Shown: piece by piece, positions 22,370 to 33,283 of the stretch
Layout: every line of letters starts with the position of its first letter
Numbering within the stretch: the stretch's first letter is position 1
Origin: Certhia americana
Taxonomy: Eukaryota; Chordata; Aves; Passeriformes; Certhiidae
Direction of reading: 5' to 3'
Assembly: GCA_018697195.1 (NCBI GenBank)
Contig: CM031872.1
Coordinates: 7,843,197 to 7,907,196 of the forward strand
Length of the DNA: 64,000 bases
Made by a program: the position numbers and the translations under genes
Notes under the pieces: generated by a model
Told to the model about the DNA's origin: nothing
The model's input: only the letters and a program-made list of their open reading frames with translations
The model's database searches: none

Positions 22370-22640
22370 ACAGGATCACCCAGCCCAGCCCCTGTCCTGC
22401 ACAGCCCCCCCAACACTCCCAGCCTGTGCATCCCTGGGATGTCCAAAGGCTCCTGGAGCTCTGGCAGCCTCGGGGCCGTGCCCATTCCCTGGGCAGTGCC
22501 CAGCACCCTCTGGGGGAAGAACCTTGCCCTGAGCTGCAGCCTGAGCCTGCCCTGGCCCAGCTCCAGCCGTTCCCTGGGTGCTGTCCCTGTCCCAGAGCAG
22601 AGCTCGGAGCTGCCCCTCGGGAGGAGCTGGAACAGAACTG
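22370..22640 (-). mobile_element. CR1 LINE 3' fragment, copy B
   Basis: It shares about 172 bp with copy A at 20080 in the same orientation, differing by about one base in the shared core. It continues further into the CR1 body (CCGTTCCCTGGGTGCTGTCC, then GAGCTCGGAGCTGCCCCTCGG). It lacks the extreme 3' tail seen in copy A. Confidence 0.8.
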
Positions 22641-23379
22641 TTCATTTGCCCGCTCAGAAGAGCGAGGTGTCACCTGGGGCTGCAGGAGAGCAGCCTGAGG
22701 ACCAAGGGATGGAGTCTGTCCATCCAGATAGCAGATAATAAATGTGTAAATTGACTTCAGAGCGCCTAAAGGCTGCTGTTTGCCTCCAAGAGAAATGAAT
22801 TCCCCTGTCCAGGAGGCTGGTGCAGCAGTACCTGCCCATCCCTGTCTTCCTGGGGCAGGTGTGAGTTCCCCAGGGTGGCTTCTGATGCAGCTGTGGGGAC
22901 AAGGAGCCTTTGCAGGTGTTTCTTTCCCCCCCTTGCACTATTTTCTGCTTTACTGGAGAGCTGTAAAAGGGATAATTGTTTTACAATCCTGGGTTTAGGG
23001 CCTGGGCATTAGGAGGGGCCCTGTGGGTTTTGGGAGGGTTGAAGCTGTTGTGGGTGCTCAAGGTGTGGGAAAGGGAGTGAAGAGGCTGGAAGTGTCCCCT
23101 CTATGGGGCAGAGCCAGGGCGAGCTGCTCCCCCTGCCCCATCCCTGTCTCCAGGTGACACAGACACCAAAAACCTTGCACAAACTGGGCTGAAATCACCC
23201 AGATGTGGGAGAAGCTACAAAAGGAGGTGATTTTGGATGGTTAATATTTTGGCAGGAAAGACAGAGGGGCTTTTTGATTCTTTCTGGGGTTTTTGCAGGG
23301 ATTTTATGTAGGTTTTTGGGCAAGTTGTGCTGCTGAAAGTTTGGGAAGCTCAGTTGGGAACGGCAGCTGCTCTTTCCCC
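22641..23379. other. Single-copy intergenic spacer upstream of the EHMT1 promoter
   Basis: Moderate GC, few CpGs, and no coding exon or repeat recognised. Confidence 0.6.
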
Positions 23380-23714
23380 TGCACTCTCGGGGTGTGCTGG
23401 GGACTCGGGGGTCTTGGTATGGCCAGCGAGGAGCCGCGGTTTGTGGGTGGCGGTGCGGGGAGCGCGGGGCCCGTCCCCATTCCAGCCCTGTCCCCGTGTC
23501 ACCGCATCCCGTCCCCGCTCCGGCTGTACGGCACCCCCCGATGGGCGCCGCCATGACGCCGTACGGACAGCGGAGCCCCTGGGGGCCGCCATGCTGCCGC
23601 GCGCGTGCGCCGTGCCCGGCCGAGCGTCTCCATTGAGAAGAATGAGGGGCAAGGGGCGGAGCCAAGGCGCGAGGAGCCGCCGGGGGGGCGGGGCTGCGCT
23701 CCGGGGCTCCGGCC

Positions 23715-23735
23715 ATGGCCACAGTGGATGCCGAG
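23715..23735 (+). CDS. EHMT1: EHMT1 (GLP) coding exon 1, seven codons
   Basis: ATG at 23715 lies in a good initiation context (CCGGCCATGG). It opens MATVDAE and stops at a consensus donor GAG|GTGAGT at 23736 in phase 0. Human and mouse EHMT1 start MAAADAE, and EHMT1 is the gene next to ARRDC1, on the same strand, in human. The product is the nuclear SET-domain methyltransferase that makes H3K9me1/2 as a heterodimer with EHMT2/G9a; its ankyrin repeats, pre-SET and SET domains are all encoded downstream of this window. Seven residues alone would not identify a gene: the call rests on the peptide, the splice site, the CpG island and synteny together. No second coding exon was recognised in the 40 kb that follows. 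Confidence 0.72.
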
Positions 23736-23989
23736 GTGAGTGAGAGCGGCGGCGTCCATCTACCCGGGCGGGGGGAAGGAAGATGGGGGAGCGTGGAGTG
23801 GTATCGCCCAGGGCCAGGCGGGTTCTGTCGGAGGCCGGGAGGGGGGCCGTGCCCCCGCCGCCCCATGGTTCAGTCCAACTCCTCTGAGGGGAAGAATGTG
23901 GTGGGAGCTGCTGCCATTGTGTGTAGGGGGGCCCGGGACTCTGTATAAGTTACACCCCTCCACGGTGAGTCAGTGGTATGTGCCATACA

Positions 23990-24260
23990 GATTCCGGGGC
24001 TCCCCCCAATGGGAGCGAGTGCGTGTGGCGGAGGCGGGAGGGGGAGCGGCGGCGGCGCCATCCATGTTCCGGGGCCGCCCCATGCGGCGGGGCGGCGCTG
24101 GCGCGGCTCCATCCAGAGTCCGGGGCCCGGCCGGGCGCGGCGGCGGCAGCGGCGGGCGGGCCGGTGCTATGAGTCATGCAGGGTCCGGGGCGGCGGCGGG
24201 CAGGAGCCATGCAGGGTCCCGGGCCCGCGGGCGGGAGGAGCCCACGGGGATCCGGGGCTG
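23990..24260. repeat. Degenerate array around TCCGGGGC in the CpG island
   Basis: The octamer TCCGGGGC occurs at 23993, 24068, 24119, 24184 and 24251, with a variant (TCCCGGGC) near 24216. Spacing is 75, 51, 65 and 67 bp. Several copies are preceded by CATnCA or GCAGG. It looks like an old, diverged GC-rich tandem repeat. Confidence 0.5.
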
Positions 24261-24418
24261 CGCATCCCGGGGGAGCCCGGCTCGGGAGTGTGCGATCCCG
24301 GCGGGGCCGCTCCGCTCCTCCGGGAACTGAATGGCAGCTCTGGGCCTCCCCTGAGCCGTTCACACCCGCCTCGGCGCTCCCGAGCGCGGCCGGGGCTGCC
24401 TTGCCGCGCCCGGCGTCA

Positions 24419-24575
24419 GTCACGGAATGGTTTGGGTTGGAAGAAATCTGAAGATCCAGTGCCACCCCTGCCATGGCAGGGACATCTCCCACTGTCCCAG
24501 GCTGCTCCCAGCCCTGTCCAGCCTGGCCTGGGACACTGCCAGGGATCCAGGGGCAGCCCCAGCATCCCTGTGCCA
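24419..24575 (-). mobile_element. CR1 LINE 3' fragment inside the EHMT1 CpG island
   Basis: The + strand reads CACGGAATGGTTTGGGTTGG, then CCTGCCATGGCAGGGACATC and TGGGACACTGCCAGGGATCC. This is the reverse complement of a CR1 3' end. The left edge is the element's 3' end. Confidence 0.88.
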
Positions 24576-24829
24576 GCCGGGCCGGGGGTGGCAGTGCCCG
24601 CAGAGCCCCCGTCACCCCGCCGGGCACACCGGGAGAACGGGCATTGCCGTGCGGTGACAGCAGCCGGGGCTGCGGCACTGCCCGGGGCACACCGGGCTGC
24701 GGCACCGCTCCTGCCCCGGCGGTGCGGAGAGGATAAACTTGTCACTAGTCTGTGCCCTCAGGTGAGCACTGGAGCGCAGCTGGGCTGGCTGCTGAGCCTT
24801 CGTGCACAGGGAGAGCCACGAGGTAATGA

Positions 24830-25150
24830 CACAGGTGTGCATCGTACACGGGCTGGGACACAGGTGTGCAGTGGTACGGAGACTGCCATACAGGTGTGCG
24901 CTGCACACAGACTAATACAGGTATACAGCTGTACACAGACTGTCACACGGATGTGCATTGTACATTGGTTATAACACAGGTGTGCGTTTGTATTCAGACT
25001 ATAATACAGGAGTGCACTCTACACAGACTAATACTAATAATGTACAGCTGCACAGTTGTACACAGGCTATAATACAGGCACAGTAATACTGTACAGTTGT
25101 ACACAGGCTATAATACAGGTGTACAGGTATGTACAGACCAGGTGTACATC
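24830..25150. repeat. Diverged left part of the 29-bp minisatellite
   Basis: About ten irregular units built on ACACAGGTGTGCAnTGnACACnGACT, with substitutions, insertions and lengths from about 25 to 41 bp. They are clearly related to the regular array that follows. Confidence 0.8.
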
Positions 25151-25990
25151 ATTCTCAGACTGTGATCCAGGTGTGCAGTGCACACGGACTGTGATCCCTG
25201 TGTGCAGTGTACACGGACTGTGATCCAGGTGTGCACTGTACACAGACTGTGATCCAGGTGTGCAGTGTACACGGACTGTGATCCAGGTGTGCAGTGTACA
25301 GGGACTGTGATCCAGGTGTGCAGTGCACACGGACTGTGATCCAGGTGTGCAGTGCACATGGACTGTGATCCAGGTGTGCAGTGTACACAGACTGTGATCC
25401 AGGTGTGCACTGTACATGGACTGTGATCCAGGTGTGCAGTGCACACGGATTGTGATCCAGGTGTGCAGTGCACACGGACTGTGATCCAGGTGTGCAGTGC
25501 ACACGGACTGTGATCCAGGTGTGCAGTGCACACGGACTGTGATCCAGGTGTGCAGTGTACACAGACTGTGATCCAGGTGTGCAGTGCACACAGACTGTGA
25601 TCCAGGTGTGCAGTGCACACGGACTGTGATCCATGTGTGCAGTGCACACGGACTGTGATCCAGGTGTGCACTGTACACAGACTGTGATCCAGGTGTGCAG
25701 TGCACACGGACTGTGATCCATGTGTGCACTGTACAGGGACTGTGATCCAGGTGTGCAGTGCACACGGACTGTGATCCAGGTGTGCACTGTACAGGGACTG
25801 TGATCCAGGTGTGCACTGTACACAGACTGTGATCCAGGTGTGCACTGTACAGGGACTGTGATCCAGGTGTGCAGTGTACACAGACTGTGATCCAGGTGTG
25901 CAGTGTACACGGACTGTGATCCAGGTGTGCCGTGTACACAGACTGTGATCCAGGTGTGCAGTGCACACGGACTGTGATCCAGGTGCACAC
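25151..25990. repeat. 29-bp minisatellite, homogeneous part
   Basis: About 29 near-identical units of 29 bp: ATCCAGGTGTGCAGTGCACA, then CGGACTGTG. For example, consecutive GTGATCC starts lie at 25162 and 25191. Each unit holds the near-perfect palindrome GTGTGCA-G-TGCACAC. Because 29 is not a multiple of three, all three - strand frames stay open over 300-370 codons (CTAHLDHS-type repeats). They are artefacts, not proteins. Confidence 0.97.
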
Positions 25991-28900
25991 TCATGTACAG
26001 ACCAGCCAGAGCTGTGCCCGAGTGGCTGCTTGTGAGCACAGCCAGGTGTGGTGACTGATCTGAGCACAGCCAGGTGTGGTGACTGATCTGGGCCCACCCA
26101 GGTGTGACAGGCTGGCAGCTGCCTTTCCCAGCTCTCTGTCTCTGCAGTACCTTGTTGACAGTGCTGTGCTCTGGCCCAGAACGTCTGCCCTGTGTGGGGT
26201 GAAGTTTGTGACACGGCCACGCAGGTGACACCGGCAGTGCTTTGGAAGTGCTGCAGACAGCTTGGGTTTATTACTCAGACAGGATTCCCATCCCTGTTGC
26301 TGGGAGATTGTCCAAGGCTTCCTTTATTTTTTCTGTTCCGTCACAATTGGCCTGATGCTGCTGCCTTTCCCTTGTGCTTTTGGAGAGGATGAGTGTTAAT
26401 TTTTCCCACCGACAGAGGAATCAGCCCTTGAGTGCCTCTGTGACTCCCTGGTCCAGTTTTGCTTCCAGGAGAATGGCATGGCTGTAACTGGGGCAGGAAT
26501 TGGCTCATAGCTCATCAACTCCTGATGCACAGGTCAGTCCTAACCCTGCAGACACACAGTTTTATTTTGGGAAGCACCTCCCAGGAGTCCTGGCTGGCTC
26601 TGCCCTGTGAGCAGAGCATTAAGAACCATGCTGTCCGAGTGGAGTATCCCCAGATGTTGCTGTGGATTATGGGGAGGGAGCAGTGACTCATTTGGAGTTT
26701 AATTCCTCCCCTCCCCCATGAGCTCAGTTCTGTCTGAGGCCAGATCTTGCTTATACCCCTCTGGGGCCAGAGGGGAGGAAGTTGGTGTAAGTCAGGCTGG
26801 AATGTGGGGACTGGAGGAGAAGCTCTTTACTTCCTAGTGCTGCTGTGGGAGAGCAAGGAAAAACATCCCACATCCACAGTGTTCTGCCAAGTGCAAGATG
26901 GAATTGTTTCACTTGGTTAAGAGAGGGGCAGAGGTGTGTTTTTGGGAGGAGATCCTTGCTACAGCAAAGAGCTGGGAGGGAGTGGGCAGGTTGGGAAGGT
27001 GATGTCTCTGTGTCTGCAGGGAGTGCCCAACCACCTGCAGACAACTCTGCTGGCAGTCACTGAACTCCAGACAAAAACTCCCAGTCTGGAACAGCTTCTT
27101 GCCAGATCTTACTGTTGATGGGTGAGGGAGAATCTCTTTAAGCACCAAGTTCTTGCTAAATCCTGTGAACTTCAGTTGTTCTCTTCTGTTACCTGTCCCA
27201 GGTGATCTCTGTGTTAGGGAATGGCTGTGCTGCAGTCCTTAGGTGCAGTAACCACAAGGCTGCAGAGAAATCTGATTTTGCTGTTGGATTTCTTTAGTTG
27301 ATATCTTACATCCAGTCTATTTTGGGGTTGTTGTTTGCTTCAGAGCTACTGTGATATAGTTTAAACTTTAAGAAATTGAGTTTTGAGGAATTGAGCCTAG
27401 CCTCAGCCAGCATGTATGAGGCTGCATGTTCATCAGATTTGATGCTGCTCCTCTGATTTGCATCAGTTTGGTGAAGAGCTGCCCTTGTGTTTGTGTGTCT
27501 CCTAAAATTCTTGTTTGGTGCAGGTTTGAAGTTCAAGCCGTGATGTTTTTCCTGGGGCTCGTGGTAACCTGGGGAGGCTGGTGCAGGAAGCGAGGTGCGT
27601 GTGTGGCTTTGAGTGAAGTGGTTCCCTTCAGAAGTCACGCTGCATTTTTCATCATTTTTTTTTCCCCTTCTGTCTGTAAAATCTCTCTTCTGGAGGTGCA
27701 GCTTTGATCTCTAAAGCGACGAGCCGGCAGAGCGGGCAGAATTCCTGGCTGGGGCTGGATCTGGGCTGGACTCAGCACCCAGCAGCTCCCCACGCTGGGG
27801 CTGAGTTCTCAGCTCAGCGGTGATGCTGAGGCTGCTCCCTGGCTTTGATCCCGACTCTCATCGCCTCCAGCCGGTGCTGGGAGCTCGGCTGAGCCCCCTG
27901 CCAGCTCAGTGACCTCCCCACAGCATCGAGGGACGGCATTTCCCTGGCTCTGCCTGGAGAGGGGCTCCTGCAGCAGGCGCTGGGTTCAGGAGGGATCCCG
28001 GGAGCTGAGGAGCAGTGAGCAGGGAGGGAAGAGCTGCAGATCCCACTCTGTGCCTGGCAGGTGTGGCACAATCCTGCTCTGCTTTCAGGCCTGCCCTCTC
28101 TCCTTCTCTCCTGCCAGTCAGGAGAGGCCTCTGTGGCTTTTAGTTCCCATCCCATTTCAATCACCTTTGTCTCAGGGAGACCTGATGTGTTTTAAACCCC
28201 ACCACGCCTCCTCGGAGCTGTGTCCTGCAGGGCAGCTGCTTCCCTGGGGATCCCGGGTGCCCTGAGGAGTGTTCACACCACCCTGAACACAGACAACACA
28301 CCTGGTGTTTCACTTGTGTTACATTTCTCCTGGAGCACCAGGTTAATGCATTGTAACTGTGTCTTTGGACAGAGGAAAAATGTTTGGGTTGGGATTTTTT
28401 CCCTCTCTGATACTCATTAGGAGGTTTTAGAACTTTTCTGAAGGTTACTTTGTTAACATGATTATAATTATATGCAGCCCTGGTAAAGTCTTACACTGTG
28501 CCAAATGGGTGCTAACTTTTACTTTTTCCCTGAATTCTCCCGTGTTGTGGGCTGGCAAAGGCCCGTGGGCATCTCATCCTTTTCTTCCATCTAGAGAAAC
28601 TTTAAATAATAAAAGAATGATCAAATACAACTTGTGAAGCTTTAAGAAGGCCTTAGAAGTGCCCTTCAGCTGTGCTAAGCTGATGTGACTGAGCCAAAGT
28701 GACTGAAGAGAGCATCTGAAGAACATTTTGTCAGTCGAGGCAGAATCAAAGGCCTGGGTTATACTTTAAATAAACTCTTCCAATATAATTATGCTGGCTG
28801 GAGAGAATGATTTTTCATTTCTTCTTGCTGAAATTGTAATAAAAGTCCTTGCTGTGGATGCAGCTTTATTAGTTTAGAGGTGATCCCAGACCAAGGTGGC

Positions 28901-31900
28901 TTATTTTCTGCTTTCCAAAGCAGAGCCTTGGTCTCCATTTGAGAAGTTTTGCCCACTTAGTTCTCTGTCTATGAATACAAAGCAATTGCTCTCCCACTGC
29001 TGTGTCAGCAGAAGCCCTGGGAGAGATGCAATTACCAGCAAAAACCCCAACAGCAGCAAGGAAGAGAAGCAGCTCCTCCATGGAGGGAGCCTGTTGGAGT
29101 CTCTGGAGCTGGATCCCTGCCCTGGGAGCAGCTGAGTGAGGAAGGCACGAGCATCCCTGAGCTGGTGCTGGTGCCCTGGGTATCTCATTTCCAAATGTGC
29201 ACGAGGGCAGCTGGTATTGGAATAATCAGGGACTGATCTGGAATGCCAGTGCTCTTTACCAGCTTGCCTGGCCTTTCGTGCTCTGTCCCTTCCCCTCTCC
29301 ACCCAGAAGTGCTCTTCCCCTCCTGCTTTTCCCTGGCAAAGTGCTGGTTTGGGTCACTGCATCTCAGAAAAGAAGGAGGTGAGAGGGGATTGTGTTTTGT
29401 GCAGGACTGTGAGAGGTTCAAGGAGTCTGTTTGGGTACTCTAAGACATTTTGCTGGAGTGTTCCCTCTTCCTGACTGTTGTGGAAGCCAAAGGTGACCAC
29501 GAAGCTCACCCAGCTGTGTGTGGGTCAGGTGGAACAGGGAGCAGTCCTATGAGTCTGTGCTCCCTTGATGTGGGGCTGTGTGGGCAGGGACATCCCATTG
29601 CTGATGGCTGGAGTCTGGGTGAAGTGGTAAAGTGAATCCAACAGGGAATGATGAGTTTGGTGTGGTCCTCCTGGCTCTGGAAGTTCATAAACCCAGAATA
29701 AACCATGTTTGGAAGCTCAGCATGGTATTGCTGTGTCTAAAATAGAAAAGCTTTTCAAAGCTTTCCAGCTTTTAAGTATAACTTTGTAGCATAGCAGAGT
29801 ATTAAGCACATCCAGCACATCCTCTTTTCAAGTAGGAAATGTTGCTCCAGGAGGATTCCTGTTTCCATAATTCCCAGCACAATCCCCACCATTGTCTTGC
29901 CATTTGCTTCTGTCTCAGCCCGGGTTCCCATTTGGGATGGTTTGAAGCTGCTGCCTGACATGGCACAGGCAAATCCTGAGCCAGGTAAGCCCACCTGAGC
30001 TGTCAGTCTGTACAAGGGGCTAGCTTGGGGGTGGGCATGGGCTATTCAATATTAAATCCATCCTTTTCAGTGTCTTCTTGCAGGAGAGCTCTCAGAGGCA
30101 GTGTCAGTTCAGGACAGAGAGATGCTGAGTGGCAGAGCAGAAAATTCAGGTCCACTTCTGTTTGCGTAAGGCTGATCATCCTGCAGAGCCAGCACATGGA
30201 CAGGGAGGAAATTTGCAGGTGGTGCAGCTGGGAAGGAAGTAAATATGGAGCAAGATAACCAGGCTGACATGGATAAACCCAAAATAAAGACAGGTAAGTG
30301 ACTTAGTGTTACAGGGAACTGTGAAACTTTGTGAACAGGGATAAAAATAATGACAGTGATTATATATCCTTGGGTCAGCTGGGCCAGAACCTGCTCCAGG
30401 AGGTGCTGTGAGCTCAGTACAGCATTTACAGCAGCAGCAGAGAGTGGGGAGCTGGGCTGAGTGGGGATCAGTGGTGCCCAAAGACAGTGCAGGTCCATTC
30501 CCTGTGATGTGGGGAGATCCAGGAGCCCTGGGATGGTGCAGCAGCACTGCCTGCTCCTGCTGCCCGTGCTGGTGGAAAGAAGAGGAAAGAAGTGTTTATT
30601 GCTTCTGAGACCAGGCTGCTTCTGGGGACAGCCAGGATGAACCTGATGGGCTGAGCCTTCCTTGGAGGAGGGAGCAGGGCATGAGGGCACCTCCATGGAG
30701 AGGGAATGGCAGTCCAGGTGTCTGAGCTGCAACAGGCTGTGCTGGGGCTTTGCTTGTGGGAAAAGTTGTTCAGAGTGCTGCTGCAGACTTCTCATTAATT
30801 GGAACTCAAGTGCAGATGTGGACAGAAGGATTTGAGCGTGTTGTCTTGCAAAAGGGAGCCTCGATCTCCTCAGGCTCTTGGCCATGAGCTGCAGGTGCAT
30901 TTGAGTACAGCCCTGAGAGCAGTGAAATACATATTTCCCTCCTTTTAATTTTTAAGCATCAGTTCCTGGTTTCTTGAGAATCTGAGCTACCTTCTTCCTC
31001 TCCAGTTGCACATTTCCAATCCTTGCAGTTTCAGAGGAAGTTTTAATAGGTAATTTCTCCCACAGGCTCAAAGCCAGAAGGCAAATTACACCAATGCTTT
31101 ATCCGACTTCAGTGGGAATTGGGGATGTTTCATACTGCTGACCCAGAGCATTCAGAAGCTCTGCTTCTCTCAAAAATCATAATATTGTTTCAAGAAGTGG
31201 GAAATTAAACATGCACATGGTAGAAGACTTAGAAAGGATTAATGGGTTTCAAAATTACATGCTTCATCCAGCTGCTGATTTGGGAATTGAAAGTATGCCT
31301 GTTGCAGGATTGGGAGGGAGGTACTGAAACGTGCTGTTCCTCGGCATCCAGTGAATGCAAATATCCCAAATCTGTGATTCCAAAGCCTTACCCAGTCTCC
31401 AGACTGACTCCAGGTTTGATGCTGGATTAGCTCAGCCCAGGTGGGAGCAGCTGGGTGGAAAAGCCCTCTGTATATTTTATTTCCTCTTCCCTGTAGTTTA
31501 ATTTGTCCTTTCGTGATTGTCTCAGCTCCTGGGGTGCCATCCAAGGCATGTTTTTAGGCTGCTTTGACTGAAGTTCATTCCCTGTGTGAGAGTTTTGCTT
31601 TAGGCACATGGAAGGGACTCGTGGAAGGTGCTGGAGGCTCCTCTTGGCTCCTCCTGCCCTGTGAGGAGGATTTGGGATCTGAAGGGGCAGCACCTCCAGC
31701 CTGGAGGTTACTGGGATCTGCACTAAATAGGAGATGGGTGTTGAAGTCACTTGCATTTTTGGGACCTGAGAAATTTTCTTTCTGTTTTGGTGCATTTCTT
31801 GTGTCCACTGGGGTTGGCAGCAAATTTGCAGCCTGTCAAGTGTGGGTTTGGAGGTGTAAAGAAAAGAATATTTGTATTTGGGAGATGAAAACATTAACAA

Positions 31901-33129
31901 TGGGCTGGGAGCTGGTTTGTGTGTGATCCATGTAGGATCCTGCCAGTTTGCACATAAACCTCCAGATCATGAGACTCTAAAACATGAGTCTGAATATTTT
32001 ATTAGTTGAAGAGTATTATTAATATTTGATGGCTTAAATCAACACCCTGGAGGCTCTGCAAAAAGCACCACTGCTGAACTGGTAACCAAGACATGAGGTT
32101 GCAAACTTGTTTGTAGTGGTTTTTATCAGCTCTGCGTTTTAAATGTCAAGGATCTGTGAATCCTATACATTAGAAATCCTTTTGTTCTTTGGATTAGGAG
32201 AGGGGTTCTTTCCTTTTGCTAGGCTGGATTCAGATTGGCGCTTTAGTGCCTTCTTAATATGCAAAGGTGATTATTTGTAAGGTGTCCTGTCGGGCCTGGA
32301 GGTGACATCTGGAATATTCAATCCTTTTTGTCACACTTTGAGGACAAACAAGGACTGTTCCTTTAAAGATGGCCCTCGGGTGAGCTGCAATATTTCCTCC
32401 TGCTGTAGTGCCAGCTCCTGTAGCTCCGGGAGCATGTGTGGAGAGGTGAGGTGAAGATCCTGGCTGTCCTTTAATCGACATCCCCCTGCACCAGGGAGAT
32501 GCCACCAGTGATGAGCAGACAAACTGCAGATCCATCTGCTTTGAATTTGGGAATTCACAGCGCCAGGAGCTCGCGCAGCCTGCGGCGTGCAGCGTTGGGA
32601 AAGGCCAGCGAGGGGGGATCATATTCTGTCTTTTATTTCCACTCTGGTTTCTAGGAGCTGCAAGTTGTATTTCTCATGTTTTTTTTCAAGATTTAAAGGT
32701 TTCTGCCACACACAGTGAACTCCATGCCTATCTCACACTTCTGGGTTTTTTTTTTCTGAGTTTTGTTGTTTCTTTTCTTGTAGAATATGCCCTTTGTGCT
32801 GGTGATCTGGTTATGTTCTTGTGTTTCCAGGAGTTTGCCTTTGATTAGAGCACATTGGTATTAATCATTTATGGCTTTTATTAGAACCTTATTGGTTTGA
32901 TGTTTTCTCAGCCTTTCAGACTGCCCTCACGGAGGCTGTTTTATAGACATCATTTATCTCCTGCCCCTGTGTGACAGCAGCCCCAAATTTCCCCTCCTGC
33001 TGCAGATGCTGGTGCTTTGTGCAGGGAGGATGTGCATGTTGTGTGGCTGTTGCTGCTAGGATTATGGCTTGTGTGTGGGCTGGAATTGGGGTTTGAGGCT
33101 GTGTCAGTGACACGGGACACACGGATTGT
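25991..33129. other. EHMT1 intron 1, single-copy segment
   Basis: No coding exon is supported. At 25991-26110 there is a short duplication of GAGCACAGCCAGGTGTGGTGACTGATCTG-type sequence (copies about 30 bp apart). A candidate splice-flanked segment lies at 30084-30293. The rest is unremarkable, with no CR1 recognised. Confidence 0.55.
30084..30293 (+). other. Candidate unannotated exon in EHMT1 intron 1
   Basis: The 210-bp segment has a pyrimidine-rich acceptor (CTTTTCAGTGTCTTCTTGCAG) and a full-consensus donor (CAG|GTAAGT at 30294). No frame is open across it. From an ATG at 30245 the tail reads MEQDNQADMDKPKIKT in a frame ending in phase 1. It could be a non-coding or alternative 5' exon, or a chance splice-like pair. 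No homology was recognised. Confidence 0.25.
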
Positions 33130-33242
33130 CCCCATCCCTATCCCCATCCCTATCTCCATCCTTATCCCTATCCCTATCCCTATCCCTATCCCTATCCCTA
33201 TCCCTATCCCTNNNNNNNNNNCTATCCCTATCCCTATCCCTA

Positions 33243-33283
<41 letters not shown>

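Larger units (their letters stand above)
23380..24745 (+). promoter_or_regulatory. EHMT1: CpG-island promoter of EHMT1
   Basis: A sharp rise in CpG density begins near 23380 and lasts to about 24745. Just upstream of the start codon are two YY1-like GCCGCCATG elements (23546-23558 and 23582-23596), an NRF1-like GCGCGTGCGC (23601-23610) and Sp1-type GC boxes (23653-23659, 23686-23695). There is no TATA box. This is the usual layout of a TATA-less housekeeping promoter. The transcription start is inferred to lie at about 23560-23700. A CR1 fragment (24419-24575) interrupts the island's 3' part. Confidence 0.75.

Noticed and set aside
25067..26231. Three overlapping - strand open frames of 307-370 codons (CTAHLDHS repeats)
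   Set aside because: They come from the 29-bp minisatellite, which lacks stops on the - strand in any frame. All three frames are open at once, which no gene needs.
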